From contig CAVOOI010000024.1 of the NCBI GenBank assembly GCA_963697455.1, positions 1-64,000 on the forward strand: a stretch of 64,000 nt of DNA, in the 5' to 3' direction. The position numbers were made by a program, and so were the translations under genes. This DNA is from JAFEDN01 sp963697455. GTDB taxonomy: Bacteria; Pseudomonadota; Gammaproteobacteria; Coxiellales; Coxiellaceae. The notes beneath the pieces are model-generated. The model worked only from the letters and a program-made list of their open reading frames with translations, made no database searches and was not told where the DNA came from. Shown in pieces: positions 35,901-44,269 of the stretch (its first letter is position 1; each line of letters opens with the position of its first letter).

Positions 35901-36109
35901 TGCCGGCGGCCCTGATCATTCAGATAGCAAAAATGAATCTGTTGACTATCTTTCCAATAAAGTAAGTAATGATGCGTTAACGTAGAATCAGCTGAGATTT
36001 TCATTTCCTGGGTTAGAGCGGCGATTTTGCTTTCAAATTCAGCTAAGTTTTTACCATGGATCATGCGCCATCGAAAGGGCGTCACGGGTGGTAAGCCGCG
36101 TTGAACCAA
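32903..36109 (-). CDS. Main piece of the kinase-like gene (1068 codons)
   Basis: Begins at TTG 36109 only because an in-frame stop lies just upstream; no ribosome site is visible, which supports a frameshift rather than a true start. Mostly Gln/Leu-rich helices (for example WRQIWQKLLQQWRQ). The kinase-like domain starts near residue 955 and is cut after NPEDDKYNDYF. Confidence 0.6.
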   Translation of the reverse strand: MVQRGLPPVTPFRWRMIHGKNLAEFESKIAALTQEMKISADSTLTHHYLLYWKDSQQIHFCYLNDQGRRHDWDERTLLAESAKLNGSDPLVANALRIVSLQDDLKENHPALSPELMASLFTLLKQKRYLFIPFEGKSPLPTERRIIRQINSQETIYYGEWFLTPAGTASSSLPGRWTAVYPFLTGEIKESQGEGWVQLDRAQHAELWLLLEEQDLQQRRQRSYAAVCALYAAIDKQLSTDEFSTALVSTWHLTTAESAAAQQRWFYSALGAHSVHQPPTAITSGCLALATLEQDVKTSESTQLAPCRHLLDQWTLTMLRQIYSLLLPVCQSRFSDTLSPWRLKTKSLSYADFEKSVTALIILDQQLLWADPSAVQQIYAEFNRLCAQKQSDLLSQLHRLTHETKSTSADHQLLQNWRQIWQKLLQQWRQCGYHSQVSLWKDVLQKKSKTQESWLKIMEPENSALTLLQSGLETLTSTHAAAKIPDTWEQAHLEWRRILQNYAGHGQKTAFYHAKNQYQARLESYQVFLISYCQLHSDYQPWLQWCEQRLAEIKTVTPVTFASQLTPPATWPWQTIRAKFQSEKSSDSEKTLIAVLNNLWLFLQNFLGEPPCDYEVMVMKSISRPDQWRVHLLVAQNEKITQPYFLVLAQVFTLYHALLPLHHQWTIKCYTPQQLGGVYCPALPESEDLELADPQTFLPVLYFANSKNTQPRKLCEAYVIHLHQRLQEVAQQAEIRENKIRNQHHALTTQPLVKTEGPFSDAKYALEQRQQAHRKIDRLKNYVRDRYAPLIDLMVYFAVEKPEWITACLQKISVELTQQDEKKASSVQPSLYLLLYRHLPRIWKPRFIQQLEQYWKTPSLLQTQCLRQLRHDPDDSGWRYRMQAETERWQTAFHTLLSKEEKTTSSDLAPVMIQFIENGELQQARLCSEAVEQLLDFKSSRKDPWRPKDSKVSGRHQVYKVSVTDRDGLKRNFWFKLDPEQPGTEYLVQQIDWRLGVFGTALQQLVKITIGDQPGIPVLVSEDVAGVNLSEILAHQSYQLANISPLSFVSTLIRVIVINPEDDKYNDYF

Positions 36110-36390
36110 GCCAATTGCAATCTGGGCTGACTGTCAACTTGAGTTATGGCAACGGGATTCGATGGTTGCACCGCTAAATGTGGTTCACAGAGGGCATGAA
36201 TGTTTTTAAAGAAAGACGCCCATTCGGATAAAGAAACTGTTTTGCCGTATTTTCGAAATATTTCACTAAAGGCCGTTTGGAAAACATCCCGATCACCGAC
36301 ATCAAGCGCATGCCGGCAAACTTGTAAACATTCGGTTTGCGTCTTTTTCCAATCCAACGCAAGAGAATCAAATAAAGTGCCACGACTCAC
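36082..36390 (-). CDS. N-terminal piece of the kinase-like gene (102 codons)
   Basis: GTG 36390 is preceded by AAAGGA, so this is the likely true start. It reads MSRGTLFDSLALDWKKTQTE... and stops at AAYHP, where one added C in CCC would continue into PVTPFRWRM of the next piece. Confidence 0.5.
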   Translation of the reverse strand: MSRGTLFDSLALDWKKTQTECLQVCRHALDVGDRDVFQTAFSEIFRKYGKTVSLSEWASFFKNIHALCEPHLAVQPSNPVAITQVDSQPRLQLAWFNAAYHP

Positions 36391-36517
36391 GGTTGAAATC
36401 CTTTCACTATGATTTATTTTCCTTTTACTGGTGTGGGACGAACCTATTATTGCTCAGAAAGTATTAGAACGCTAGGGCCTACCCCCAGGTGCATTGCTAA
36501 TAGTATTAATATGGGGC

Positions 36518-36856
36518 TTATTCTTGAATTGGATCGATCTTTTTGATTGTTTCGATTAAGCGTGCTGCAGCAGATAACCGAATTTTAATTTCGGTATCTA
36601 ATTCATTTAAATCGCCGTCACGGTAAGAACATAGCGCTCGTAATGATGTAGCAGGGTCAAATTGTTTGCCATACACGGCAACTGCACATCCTAAGCCTTC
36701 TTCTAAGCTCAGTCCAGATTGTATTAATGCATCAATATCAAGATAGTCTTTGCATTCCGCTCGCTGTTGGATAGTATTTAGTTTAGTCGCGAATAAATCC
36801 CGTAAAGAGGCAATTTTTAATTGATTATCTTGCGCGATCATAAGATGTAATTTCAT
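36518..36856 (-). pseudogene. AbiEii-type nucleotidyltransferase toxin, C-terminal half only
   Basis: 112 codons matching the C-terminal half of AbiEii/AbiGii nucleotidyltransferases: IASLRDLFATKLNTIQQRAECKDYLDIDALIQSGLSLEEGLGCAVAVYGKQFDP. The N-terminal catalytic half (GG...DxD) is missing, although the partner gene just upstream is complete. An internal deletion probably removed about 100 residues, leaving an inactive toxin. Confidence 0.65.
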
Positions 36857-36857
36857 A

Positions 36858-37151
36858 TCACAATTTTCTGGTTGGTAATGAAGGAATGGGGGTTATATCA
36901 AATTTAACATGCCAATAATCCCAAGAACGGTAAGTAAAGTAACCTGCAGGAGGCTGTCGCAAAACTATTTTTAATATTTCGTCTCCTACTTCCTTTCTGA
37001 GCGCCTGAATATCATCCCAATTACCTAAGTTCATTACATTTGCTATCAAAATATCAGCATGTGCTATTGCCCATTCCGGCGTATTCCACCAAACATAGTG
37101 CTTTGCCAACTGTTTTAATGCAAGCGACTTTTTAAGAATTATAGGTTTCAT
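36858..37151 (-). CDS. Partner protein of the AbiEii-type module
   Basis: 97 aa from ATG 37151 (MKPIILKKSLALKQL). It contains WWNTPEWAIAHADILIANVMNLGNWDDIQALRKEVG and ends with PPAGYFTYRSWDYWHVKF, a pattern I associate with the small gene that precedes AbiEii-like toxins. It probably acts as antitoxin. One base separates its stop from the toxin remnant's ATG. It has no clear ribosome site. Confidence 0.6.
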   Translation of the reverse strand: MKPIILKKSLALKQLAKHYVWWNTPEWAIAHADILIANVMNLGNWDDIQALRKEVGDEILKIVLRQPPAGYFTYRSWDYWHVKFDITPIPSLPTRKL

Positions 37152-37330
37152 ATATGAATAGTAGCATATTTTTGAACACGGTAACTCCCTGTTGAAACTG
37201 CATAAATAAGGGTCAGATCCCGGGATAAGTTCCAGCCCAGGATGTGACACCACAATGTTGTTCTGCAAATGACGGTGTCAGAGCCAACGCCAAATTTAAA
37301 AAGAACATTAAAATAAGGGACTAAGCAAGA

Positions 37331-37406
37331 AAAAAAGTTATGTCAAATCCGACTTTTCATAAATTTTAGCATAAAAAACTAGCCACGTAATTTTTTGCAT
37401 CTGACA
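37331..37406. repeat. Small inverted-repeat element (MITE-like)
   Basis: AAAAAAGTTATGTCAAAT at 37331-37348 faces its near-exact complement at 37389-37406, enclosing about 40 AT-rich bases. It lies in a 370-base gap (37152-37522) with no gene. Fragments such as GGTCAGATCC and GGATCTGACACC nearby suggest decayed transposon ends. Confidence 0.4.
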
Positions 37407-37467
37407 TAACTTTTTTAAAAATTAGTCAATTGAATTAATAGGAATTTTTGTTATCCATATCGGATCT

Positions 37468-37510
37468 GACACCAATGGCCATGGCCATGACACCAATGGC
37501 CAATGGCTTC
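37468..37510. repeat. 21-bp tandem duplication
   Basis: GACACCAATGGCCA occurs at 37468 and again at 37489, exactly 21 bases apart, with further GGCCAATGGC-type repeats around. Probably slippage within intergenic DNA. Confidence 0.45.
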
Positions 37511-37522
37511 AAGGTCTCAGTA

Positions 37523-37939
37523 TTAATGTCCCATGCGAGTAGTTATTCTTGCTAACTCTGCCTGTGAACGACAAAAGGCCGCACGATTAACCATAAGACG
37601 ACAGTTCAGATCACGCCTGGAAAGAAAGAAACTTATCTTATCCAATATATCGTCAGGCAACCTGCTGGCTAATGCTGTCCTGACGCCAATTTTCACGTAG
37701 CACGTTTCAATGGCGGGTGGGAAAGGTAATACCTCTATACGTATGGTTTTTTTAGAATTATCCAGAATAGTGGTTATTATATTGAAGACCTGCCTGTATA
37801 CTTGATAAGCTGGATTTGAATTCAGGTTGATTAATCGCCTGCAGCAATAAAGCTCGAACGCCTTTGCGTTTCTCAAAATAAGTATAACTATAGTCACCAT
37901 GTCTCTCCGTAAAATTATTTTTATCTTCTGAAATTTCAC
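37523..37939 (-). CDS. Overlapping frame with F-box-like end (probable frameshifted continuation)
   Basis: 138 codons that overlap the 185-codon ORF in another frame. The first 60 codons look like shadow; the last 75 look coding: RTALASRLPDDILDKISFFLSRRDLNCRLMVNRAA resembles an F-box (LP-x2-IL-x2-I-x2-FL...V). A single indel before 37758 would join it to the upstream ORF as one protein of about 260 aa. F-box proteins of Legionella recruit host ubiquitin ligase. Weak call. Confidence 0.35.
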   Translation of the reverse strand: MKFQKIKIILRRDMVTIVILILRNAKAFELYCCRRLINLNSNPAYQVYRQVFNIITTILDNSKKTIRIEVLPFPPAIETCYVKIGVRTALASRLPDDILDKISFFLSRRDLNCRLMVNRAAFCRSQAELARITTRMGH

Positions 37940-38315
37940 TAATCGCTTGCGGTGAAAAAACTTCGGAACTTAATGTACGAAGGCTTGGACTACCTTTAAT
38001 CAACTGCCTAGCGATGCAGCTAACTAGCATGCTTGAGCATCCTTTCTCCTTTGGATCTCTAAATACAGCTAATAACAAGAATAATAATGCCACTGGATTA
38101 TTATCACCCACTTTATTTAAATACATAGCCAATTTTTCTGCTCTTTTTTTTCCTGTGCCTCCGTGATAAAAGCCTTCTTCAGATCCGTCCGCAGATGGGC
38201 TTATACTCTTGGCTAGCGTGGCGAAAAAACCCTCTTTTAAATAACTATCAATGCCAACCAAAGTTAATCTGTGTAATTGGTTAAAATTGATTACATTTTG
38301 TTTATATTCTTTCAT
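37758..38315 (-). CDS. 185-aa protein of unknown function
   Basis: GAGGAAATGAT precedes ATG 38315. The product (MKEYKQNVINFNQLHRLTLVGIDSYL...) is soluble and helical, with GFYHGGTGKKRAEKLAMYL and ARQLIKGSPSLRTLSSEVF. No family is recognised. It probably continues, after a frame change, into the F-box-like frame downstream. A cluster of three repeated 16-base sites lies just upstream. Confidence 0.45.
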   Translation of the reverse strand: MKEYKQNVINFNQLHRLTLVGIDSYLKEGFFATLAKSISPSADGSEEGFYHGGTGKKRAEKLAMYLNKVGDNNPVALLFLLLAVFRDPKEKGCSSMLVSCIARQLIKGSPSLRTLSSEVFSPQAISEISEDKNNFTERHGDYSYTYFEKRKGVRALLLQAINQPEFKSSLSSIQAGLQYNNHYSG

Positions 38316-38368
38316 ATCATTTCCTCTTAGCTAATTGAGAACATTGGTTCAGTCACTCAAATAATAGT

Positions 38369-38444
38369 GTCTACTATTTGATACTTTAGTTTCATTATAT
38401 AGACGAAGTTCTCTTTAGTCAACATTTTGTTTCATATAATAGAC
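38369..38444 (-). promoter_or_regulatory. Three repeated 16-bp sites, probable operator
   Basis: GTCTACTATTTGATAC (38369-38384, plus strand), and on the minus strand GTCTATATAATGAAAC (38389-38404) and GTCTATTATATGAAAC (38429-38444). The spacing is 20 and 40 bp, about two and four helical turns. They sit 54-129 bp upstream of the 185-aa gene. Confidence 0.45.
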
Positions 38445-38588
38445 AACAGAGCAGGAACCCAACTTGTCCTCTAGGCGCTAACCTATTGGCTGGGGCTTTC
38501 TGCGCAGGGTATCTGAGAGCGAGCTTCCCTACTGCGAGTGAGTACTTGTGCTGCTTTCAGGGTGGGTTTTTCGATTGGCCAATGGCTC

Positions 38589-40964
38589 CTAATGGGCATG
38601 AATTTCGGCGGACACAAACTCATGTAAAAATTTTTTGTTAGCGCCGCTACCCACGGTATGGGGCTTAGCAAACAGGCGAATATCTCCTTTACCATTACGG
38701 CCTAACAATTTTGCACGCATGAGATGGTCAAAAGTTTTGTTACCAGGGACTGTTTGATCTACTGCCGACCCCTCTCGAAACTGGAGCCCCTGCTCCTTTT
38801 TATTGCTTTTAGCCAAATGCGCCTCTTCCACTTTTCCTTTAGAAAATTCATAAATCTGTGGAGTTGGAAAGCAGTGCTCGGGAATATTAAAAATTATAAA
38901 GTGGTTTTTACCTAGAATAGGATGATCAATGGGCTTAATGGCGCCCTGTCGCTTGCTATCATAGACCAACGTTTTAGACCACTCAATTCTGACTCTTTTT
39001 TCTTCACCCAATTTATCGTCTATAAACTGATCCAAATTAGGAATACTACTGCCCTTTTTATTTTTTTCAGATTTTGGTTTTTCATCCTCTGATTTCACGA
39101 ATTTTTTAGATTCTTTATCGCCACTTTTTGACTGCGAAGCTGAGGGCTTGTTATAAATGAATTTTTCTCGCTTTGAAAATTGGCAACTCTCGCTGGGAGT
39201 ATTGCCAGTAATGATGAGATAATCGCCAGTCTTTTCAATGACACATCGATTAAATAAAGCCTGAAAACCGCTTAAATCAAAATTCTGGATTTGTGAACAA
39301 TTCACCAAAAATTTTATCTGCGGTAATCTTTGCGTATCTCTTACCCTCATTTCCACAACATTTTCTGGACGAAAACATTCTTCAATCTGTTTTTTTAATT
39401 GATGTATTTTTAAAAAAATCTCCAGATAATTTCTAATCTGCGCATTAATTTTTAACGCAATCTTGGCATCCAGTGGTTGAAGAGCGATGGTATGACTGTA
39501 TTTTCCCCAAGATAAAATACTTAACTTATTATCACGAAGAATATCCTGGACAATTTTATTCACTTGGCTTGCGGATATGAAATCATATTCTTTGCCTACA
39601 TATTCAAAATAACAATCTGAATAGTTTTTACCAAAAAAGGTTTGCCATGTTTGATTGGTACAAGCAACCGCCGTATCTAAATTTTGAGCGATCAGTTTAA
39701 TTTCTTTATCTAAACCTCTCTGGTGATAGTGGGTCCTGGCCATAGTATATCCGTCATAAAGCGAAGAACCCACCGCCCAAAGGCCGGCGCTCAAAAATCC
39801 TGGAGACAGGCTCTCGTAATAATAATAATCATATAACGCTTTAACTGTCACCACGCTGGGAATAGCTGTGTACAAGAATTTATAAACCCAGGAAACATTC
39901 TTCTGCATTCTGGTATTTTTTGCACGCAACAAATCAATGAGTTTGTCGGCGCGTTCACTGGATAAATATTCTTTATTGAAATGAGTAATCGCTTTGTTGC
40001 TATCGTTTTTTTGGTAGACCCATTTTAGGGTAGGATAAATAACCAAGTTATTCACCAGCAGGCTACCCAGAATTGAAAATAGAATTAAATGCGGGGAAGT
40101 AAAGTCCTGCGCGATCATGCTTTCGAATATTGTAAGTTGAGCCAGACGCCTTACTTCGGGTGAATTCACTTCGTCAGCTAAACGATAATAAATTTTTGCG
40201 AGTAAATCAGCCAGTTCATGGAAATTTTTTTCAAGCCATTCCCGTTCAATATAGGTGGTATAATGCCGATGAACAACTTTCCCCCCTACGCGAGACTCAA
40301 ATTTTTTAAATTCAAAAGTCTGATCAATAACCGGAGACAAGGCGCGATTATTCAGTTGAACTAGCGCCTTAATAAATCTTTCTTTAGCTTGATCTTTTTG
40401 AGCCTGGGAAACAGACACACGAACAACCCGTGGGGGTTGGATGTCAAGCACATACAATCTCTGGTTTTCCAGAATATCTGCTTCCAATCTGAGTAATTCA
40501 GTCACCTCTTTTCGAGGGCCTACATAGCCTATAGATTGGAGCACTTGTATGACAAGGAGCTTTGAAAGAATCTCATGAAATTGTTCTAACAACTTTATCA
40601 GCATTTCCTGATGCCCCGTTCGTTTGAAGGGCAATAAATCCTCTACCGGTTGTAAGGCACGATTATCCACGCTCGACGGTAAAGCTACTGAGGAGTCTCC
40701 ATCCGGTAACCTGACATAAAAATCGCTGGCGTCATATGCGGCTGATAAATAAATATAAAATTTATGAAATAAACCTCCTGGCGTCATCAACAGGCTTAAT
40801 ACCCCAGGTAATAACATGGTCATGCCGGTCGAAACAGGCATTAACAGTTGCCTGGTCAACGTATCATGACGGGCGAGCAATATCTTAATATCCGCTAACT
40901 GGTATACGGAGGGGGAGTTAAGGTGTTTATTTTCAAAATTCTTGGATCTGTTTTTTCTACTCAT
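38589..40964 (-). CDS. 791-aa membrane-associated protein of unknown function
   Basis: No family recognised. Hydrophobic segments occur near residues 42-62 (LMPVSTGMTMLLPGVLSLLM), 290-312 (LILFSILGSLLVNNLVIYPTL) and 368-386 (FLYTAIPSVVTVKALYDYYYY). Helical soluble regions lie between them, with a Lys/Ser-rich linker near 620-660 and a C-terminal domain ending FVSAEIHAH. No signal peptide. Position beside other effector-like genes and lack of a known family suggest a lineage-specific effector, but nothing proves it. Confidence 0.5.
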   Translation of the reverse strand: MSRKNRSKNFENKHLNSPSVYQLADIKILLARHDTLTRQLLMPVSTGMTMLLPGVLSLLMTPGGLFHKFYIYLSAAYDASDFYVRLPDGDSSVALPSSVDNRALQPVEDLLPFKRTGHQEMLIKLLEQFHEILSKLLVIQVLQSIGYVGPRKEVTELLRLEADILENQRLYVLDIQPPRVVRVSVSQAQKDQAKERFIKALVQLNNRALSPVIDQTFEFKKFESRVGGKVVHRHYTTYIEREWLEKNFHELADLLAKIYYRLADEVNSPEVRRLAQLTIFESMIAQDFTSPHLILFSILGSLLVNNLVIYPTLKWVYQKNDSNKAITHFNKEYLSSERADKLIDLLRAKNTRMQKNVSWVYKFLYTAIPSVVTVKALYDYYYYESLSPGFLSAGLWAVGSSLYDGYTMARTHYHQRGLDKEIKLIAQNLDTAVACTNQTWQTFFGKNYSDCYFEYVGKEYDFISASQVNKIVQDILRDNKLSILSWGKYSHTIALQPLDAKIALKINAQIRNYLEIFLKIHQLKKQIEECFRPENVVEMRVRDTQRLPQIKFLVNCSQIQNFDLSGFQALFNRCVIEKTGDYLIITGNTPSESCQFSKREKFIYNKPSASQSKSGDKESKKFVKSEDEKPKSEKNKKGSSIPNLDQFIDDKLGEEKRVRIEWSKTLVYDSKRQGAIKPIDHPILGKNHFIIFNIPEHCFPTPQIYEFSKGKVEEAHLAKSNKKEQGLQFREGSAVDQTVPGNKTFDHLMRAKLLGRNGKGDIRLFAKPHTVGSGANKKFLHEFVSAEIHAH

Positions 40965-41074
40965 ATATTTTATCGCCTCTTAATTCTCTAGCACATTCTC
41001 CAATATTTTTTTAACAATAACAATGATCATAGACTCTGCAGTTAGCGCCGTAGCGAGAAGGGCGGGCTAAGGCG

Positions 41075-44000
41075 CTAAAGAATCGACCAATTCACCTGAT
41101 GAGGCTGGCGGTCATCTGTCAGGGGAATAACATCGCTATCCAGAATTGCGCCATCGAGCGTGTGTTCTGCCGCTGCACCGCGACTGATTGTGATGCGGTA
41201 GGTCGTTTCTTTGTAACGATAATCTAGGGTGAAACTTTCCCAATCCGCAGGTAGGCGCGGGGTTAGGCGCAGTTGTTTGCCCTCTTCCAATTGCAGACCC
41301 AGTAAAGATTCTATAATCAAGCGATACATCCAGCCCGCGGAGCCGGTGTACCAGCTCCAGCCGCCGCAACCGGTGTGGGGGGCTACGCTGTAAACGTCTC
41401 CGGCAACCACATAAGGTTCGATTTGATAAGTTTTGATGGCCGCGGCGGTGCGCCCATGATTGATGGGATTAATCATATTAAACAACTGCCAGGCCAGTTC
41501 GTGTTCGCCTAATTCGACAAAAGCCATCACCGACCAGATGGCGGCATGGGTATACTGCCCGCCGTTTTCCCGGATCCCGGGGACGTAACCTTTGATATAA
41601 CCCGGATTGAGGTCCGAAGTATTGAAAGGAGGATCAAGCAGCGTAATCAGCTTATCACGTGGCCGTACCAAATGCTGGTTTAACGCAGCCATGGCTTGCT
41701 TCGCCCGCTCTGGCTCGCCAGCGCCGGAGAGCACCGACCAACTCTGGGCAATAGCATCGATTCGACATTCCGAATTACTGGACGAACCTAAGGGTGTGCC
41801 ATCGTCAAAATAGGCCCGGCGATACCACTCGCCATCCCAACCGTTCTTCTCCAAGTTTTGTTTTAACTGCGCATTTTCCGTATCGCAGCGCTCAGCAAAT
41901 TCAGCATCCCCATAGCGGCGCGCCAGCAATGCGAAACGCTTGAGCACGGTATACAGAAAGAAGCCCAGCCAAATACTTTCGCCGCGACCTTGGGCGCCGA
42001 CTAGGTTCATACCGTCATTCCAATCGCCCGAACCCATCAGGGGCAATCCATGTTCGCCGAATCGCAAACCATACAACACCGCGCGCACGCCATGCTGATA
42101 TAAAGTGGCCTGTTCGCTCGCAATCTGCGGCAAGTCATAATATGACTCTTCATCTGCTTTCAAAGGCCGGCCCTGTAAAAACGCAACCTGTTCATCCAGC
42201 ACTGCGAGATCGCCGGTAGCTTCTATATAACGGCAAATCGCGAACGGCAGCCATAAGTAATCATCCGAGCAACGCGTGCGTACCCCACGGCCCTGCGGCG
42301 GATGCCACCAATGTTGCACATCGCCTTCAACGAATTGGCGTGAAGCACACAATAATAATTGCGACCGTAATTGCTCAGGCCTGGCATGGACCAGAGACAT
42401 CACATCCTGCAACTGATCGCGAAACCCAAACGCCCCACCCGATTGATAGTAACCGCTACGCCCCCATACCCGGCTGGCCAGCACCTGGTACAGTAACCAA
42501 CCATTCGCCAGCATATCCACTGCGGGATCAGGCGTAGACACCCGCACCACTCCTAAAGTGCTGCGCCAATATTGACGGACAGCGAGTAAGGCATCTGCCG
42601 CGGCTGCCGATCCACGATAGCGTTGAACTAATAGTTCGGCATCATGCGGATTTTGGCCCGCACCAAGGATAAAAATAATCTCGCGTGATTGACCTGGCGC
42701 CAAGTCAAATCCCAACTGAATAGCTGCGCAAGGATCTAGCCCGGCCCCTACCCGCCCAGACAAGCGGACACGTTCCAACGCGGCAGGACGCTGCCGGGAC
42801 CGGTTGCGGCCTAAAAATTCAGCCCGGCTGCCGGTCACAGTCCGTGAGTTCAACCCGACTCTTGAAGTGGCTGCGTCGAAAAACGCCGTGCGCGTACCAA
42901 ACTCGGTGTTGTAATGATTTTGCGCCCACAATGCGCCCGTGCGGAACAGCCCGGTCATCACTTGCGGAGCATGCTTAGATCGCAGATCGCCCAATACCCA
43001 CTCTACATATCCAGTAGCAGATAAACGGCGGGCGCGCCGGGAATCATTGCGCGTTTTCAGTACTATAAATTTAACTGAAGCGTCCAGAGCGACATACATT
43101 AGCAGTTCCGAATAGATCCCATCTTCATTATGCTCGAACACACTGTAACCAAAACCGTGCCGGGTTAGGTAATCACCGCGGCCTCGGCATGGTAATGCCG
43201 CCGCCGACCAAAAGTGGCCGGTCTCCTCATCCCGCAGATAAAATGCCTCGCCGGCTGAATCCTGGACTGGATCATTGTCCCACGGCGTCAATCGGAATTC
43301 ATGCGCGTTTTCAGTCCAGGTATAACCCTGGCCGCTTTCGGTGACTAAAGCGCCAAAATTCGGATTAGCTAGGACGTTAGCCCAGGGCGCAGGAGTTGAT
43401 TGACCTTCTTCTAAATGAATGACGTATTCATCACCGCCGGGCGCAAACCCACCTAAGCCATTAAAGAAATGCAGATCTTTTGGCAGGGGTAGCTTTTCCC
43501 CCGTGGGATAATACCGTTGCTGAGAGACGTGCAGCTGTGGCATCACCAGAGGAGTCTCGCGGCGGCGGCTAAGTTGCTCTTTTAAAGTACCTCGCTTATC
43601 CGAAAGTACTATACGGGCTACGGTTTGTAACAGTATCCGGTCTTCCGGTGGCATTTGTTCGGCAACCCGCACGAAGATACCGCCGGGCTGATGGTCTGTC
43701 GTTGCTCGCGTGTTGATCAAGCCCATGACTTGGTCCTGCAAAGTTTGCCGGTAACCGACCGCTTCCTCATTGAGGATGACCACATCCACCGCCAACCCCT
43801 TCCGCCGCCAATAAGCCTGGGCCTGGACTAGCTGACGAACTATTTCTATATTAGCCGCGTCCGCAATTTCCAGCAGCACAATGGGTAAGTCGCCGGAAAT
43901 GGAATAGCCCCATAGTTTCGACTGTCCATACCGGTTACTGGCAAGAATGCCCGGTTCAGCTCGGCGCGTGCTGCTAGTGTAGAGAATAGCGCCTGCCAGC

Positions 44001-44254
44001 CGGCCATAAACCTGCGCCTCTCCCTCGGAAATATCCAATTGATGCAACAGCACCTGACTATGAGTCCAGGTCAGGCCGAAGATACGGTCCGCTAAGTGAC
44101 GGTCGTGATATTTTTCTACCAAAGCAATACAATGCTCACGGTTATCCGTCACACCCGTGATCAAATCAAGGGTAATGATAGCGCCGGGTTCCATAGTCAC
44201 TCGACAACGGATAGCGACGATAGGGTCTAACACTGTACCGGAGGTGTTGGTCAA
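41075..44254 (-). CDS. NdvB piece 4: GH94-type C-terminal part
   Basis: 1059 codons from TTG 44254 (TNTSGTVLDPIVAIRCRV). It carries the beta-sandwich and the (alpha/alpha)6 barrel of GH94 phosphorylases, with GFRDQLQDVMSLVHARP, MGSGDWNDGMNLVG near 745 (catalytic Asp region) and the Gly/Trp-rich TGCGGWSWYTGSAGWMYR near the end. Confidence 0.8.
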   Translation of the reverse strand: MTNTSGTVLDPIVAIRCRVTMEPGAIITLDLITGVTDNREHCIALVEKYHDRHLADRIFGLTWTHSQVLLHQLDISEGEAQVYGRLAGAILYTSSTRRAEPGILASNRYGQSKLWGYSISGDLPIVLLEIADAANIEIVRQLVQAQAYWRRKGLAVDVVILNEEAVGYRQTLQDQVMGLINTRATTDHQPGGIFVRVAEQMPPEDRILLQTVARIVLSDKRGTLKEQLSRRRETPLVMPQLHVSQQRYYPTGEKLPLPKDLHFFNGLGGFAPGGDEYVIHLEEGQSTPAPWANVLANPNFGALVTESGQGYTWTENAHEFRLTPWDNDPVQDSAGEAFYLRDEETGHFWSAAALPCRGRGDYLTRHGFGYSVFEHNEDGIYSELLMYVALDASVKFIVLKTRNDSRRARRLSATGYVEWVLGDLRSKHAPQVMTGLFRTGALWAQNHYNTEFGTRTAFFDAATSRVGLNSRTVTGSRAEFLGRNRSRQRPAALERVRLSGRVGAGLDPCAAIQLGFDLAPGQSREIIFILGAGQNPHDAELLVQRYRGSAAAADALLAVRQYWRSTLGVVRVSTPDPAVDMLANGWLLYQVLASRVWGRSGYYQSGGAFGFRDQLQDVMSLVHARPEQLRSQLLLCASRQFVEGDVQHWWHPPQGRGVRTRCSDDYLWLPFAICRYIEATGDLAVLDEQVAFLQGRPLKADEESYYDLPQIASEQATLYQHGVRAVLYGLRFGEHGLPLMGSGDWNDGMNLVGAQGRGESIWLGFFLYTVLKRFALLARRYGDAEFAERCDTENAQLKQNLEKNGWDGEWYRRAYFDDGTPLGSSSNSECRIDAIAQSWSVLSGAGEPERAKQAMAALNQHLVRPRDKLITLLDPPFNTSDLNPGYIKGYVPGIRENGGQYTHAAIWSVMAFVELGEHELAWQLFNMINPINHGRTAAAIKTYQIEPYVVAGDVYSVAPHTGCGGWSWYTGSAGWMYRLIIESLLGLQLEEGKQLRLTPRLPADWESFTLDYRYKETTYRITISRGAAAEHTLDGAILDSDVIPLTDDRQPHQVNWSIL

Positions 44255-44269
44255 ATCACCTGTGGATCA

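Larger units (their letters stand above)
32283..36390 (-). pseudogene. Kinase-like effector gene broken by two single-base shifts
   Basis: Three consecutive ORFs read as one protein of about 1320 aa if one base is restored at each of two homopolymers: near 36090 (CCC, giving AAYHPVTPFRWRM) and near 32905 (TTTTT, giving NDYFLVTDPNNPGYYLLVRIDNDRAF). The N-terminal 950 residues are helical and unrecognised. The C-terminal domain has FWFKLDPEQPGTEYLVQQI, PVLVSEDVAGVNL, NPEDDKYNDYF and VRIDNDRAF. This is the lipid-kinase-like layout (Lys, then NPEDxKxxN, then IDND) found in several Legionella and chlamydial eukaryote-like proteins. It may be a true pseudogene or sequencing error. Confidence 0.55.

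Noticed and set aside
22667..41000. Prophage or integrative element boundaries around the effector-like island
   Set aside because: No integrase, tRNA end, attachment repeats or phage structural genes were found.
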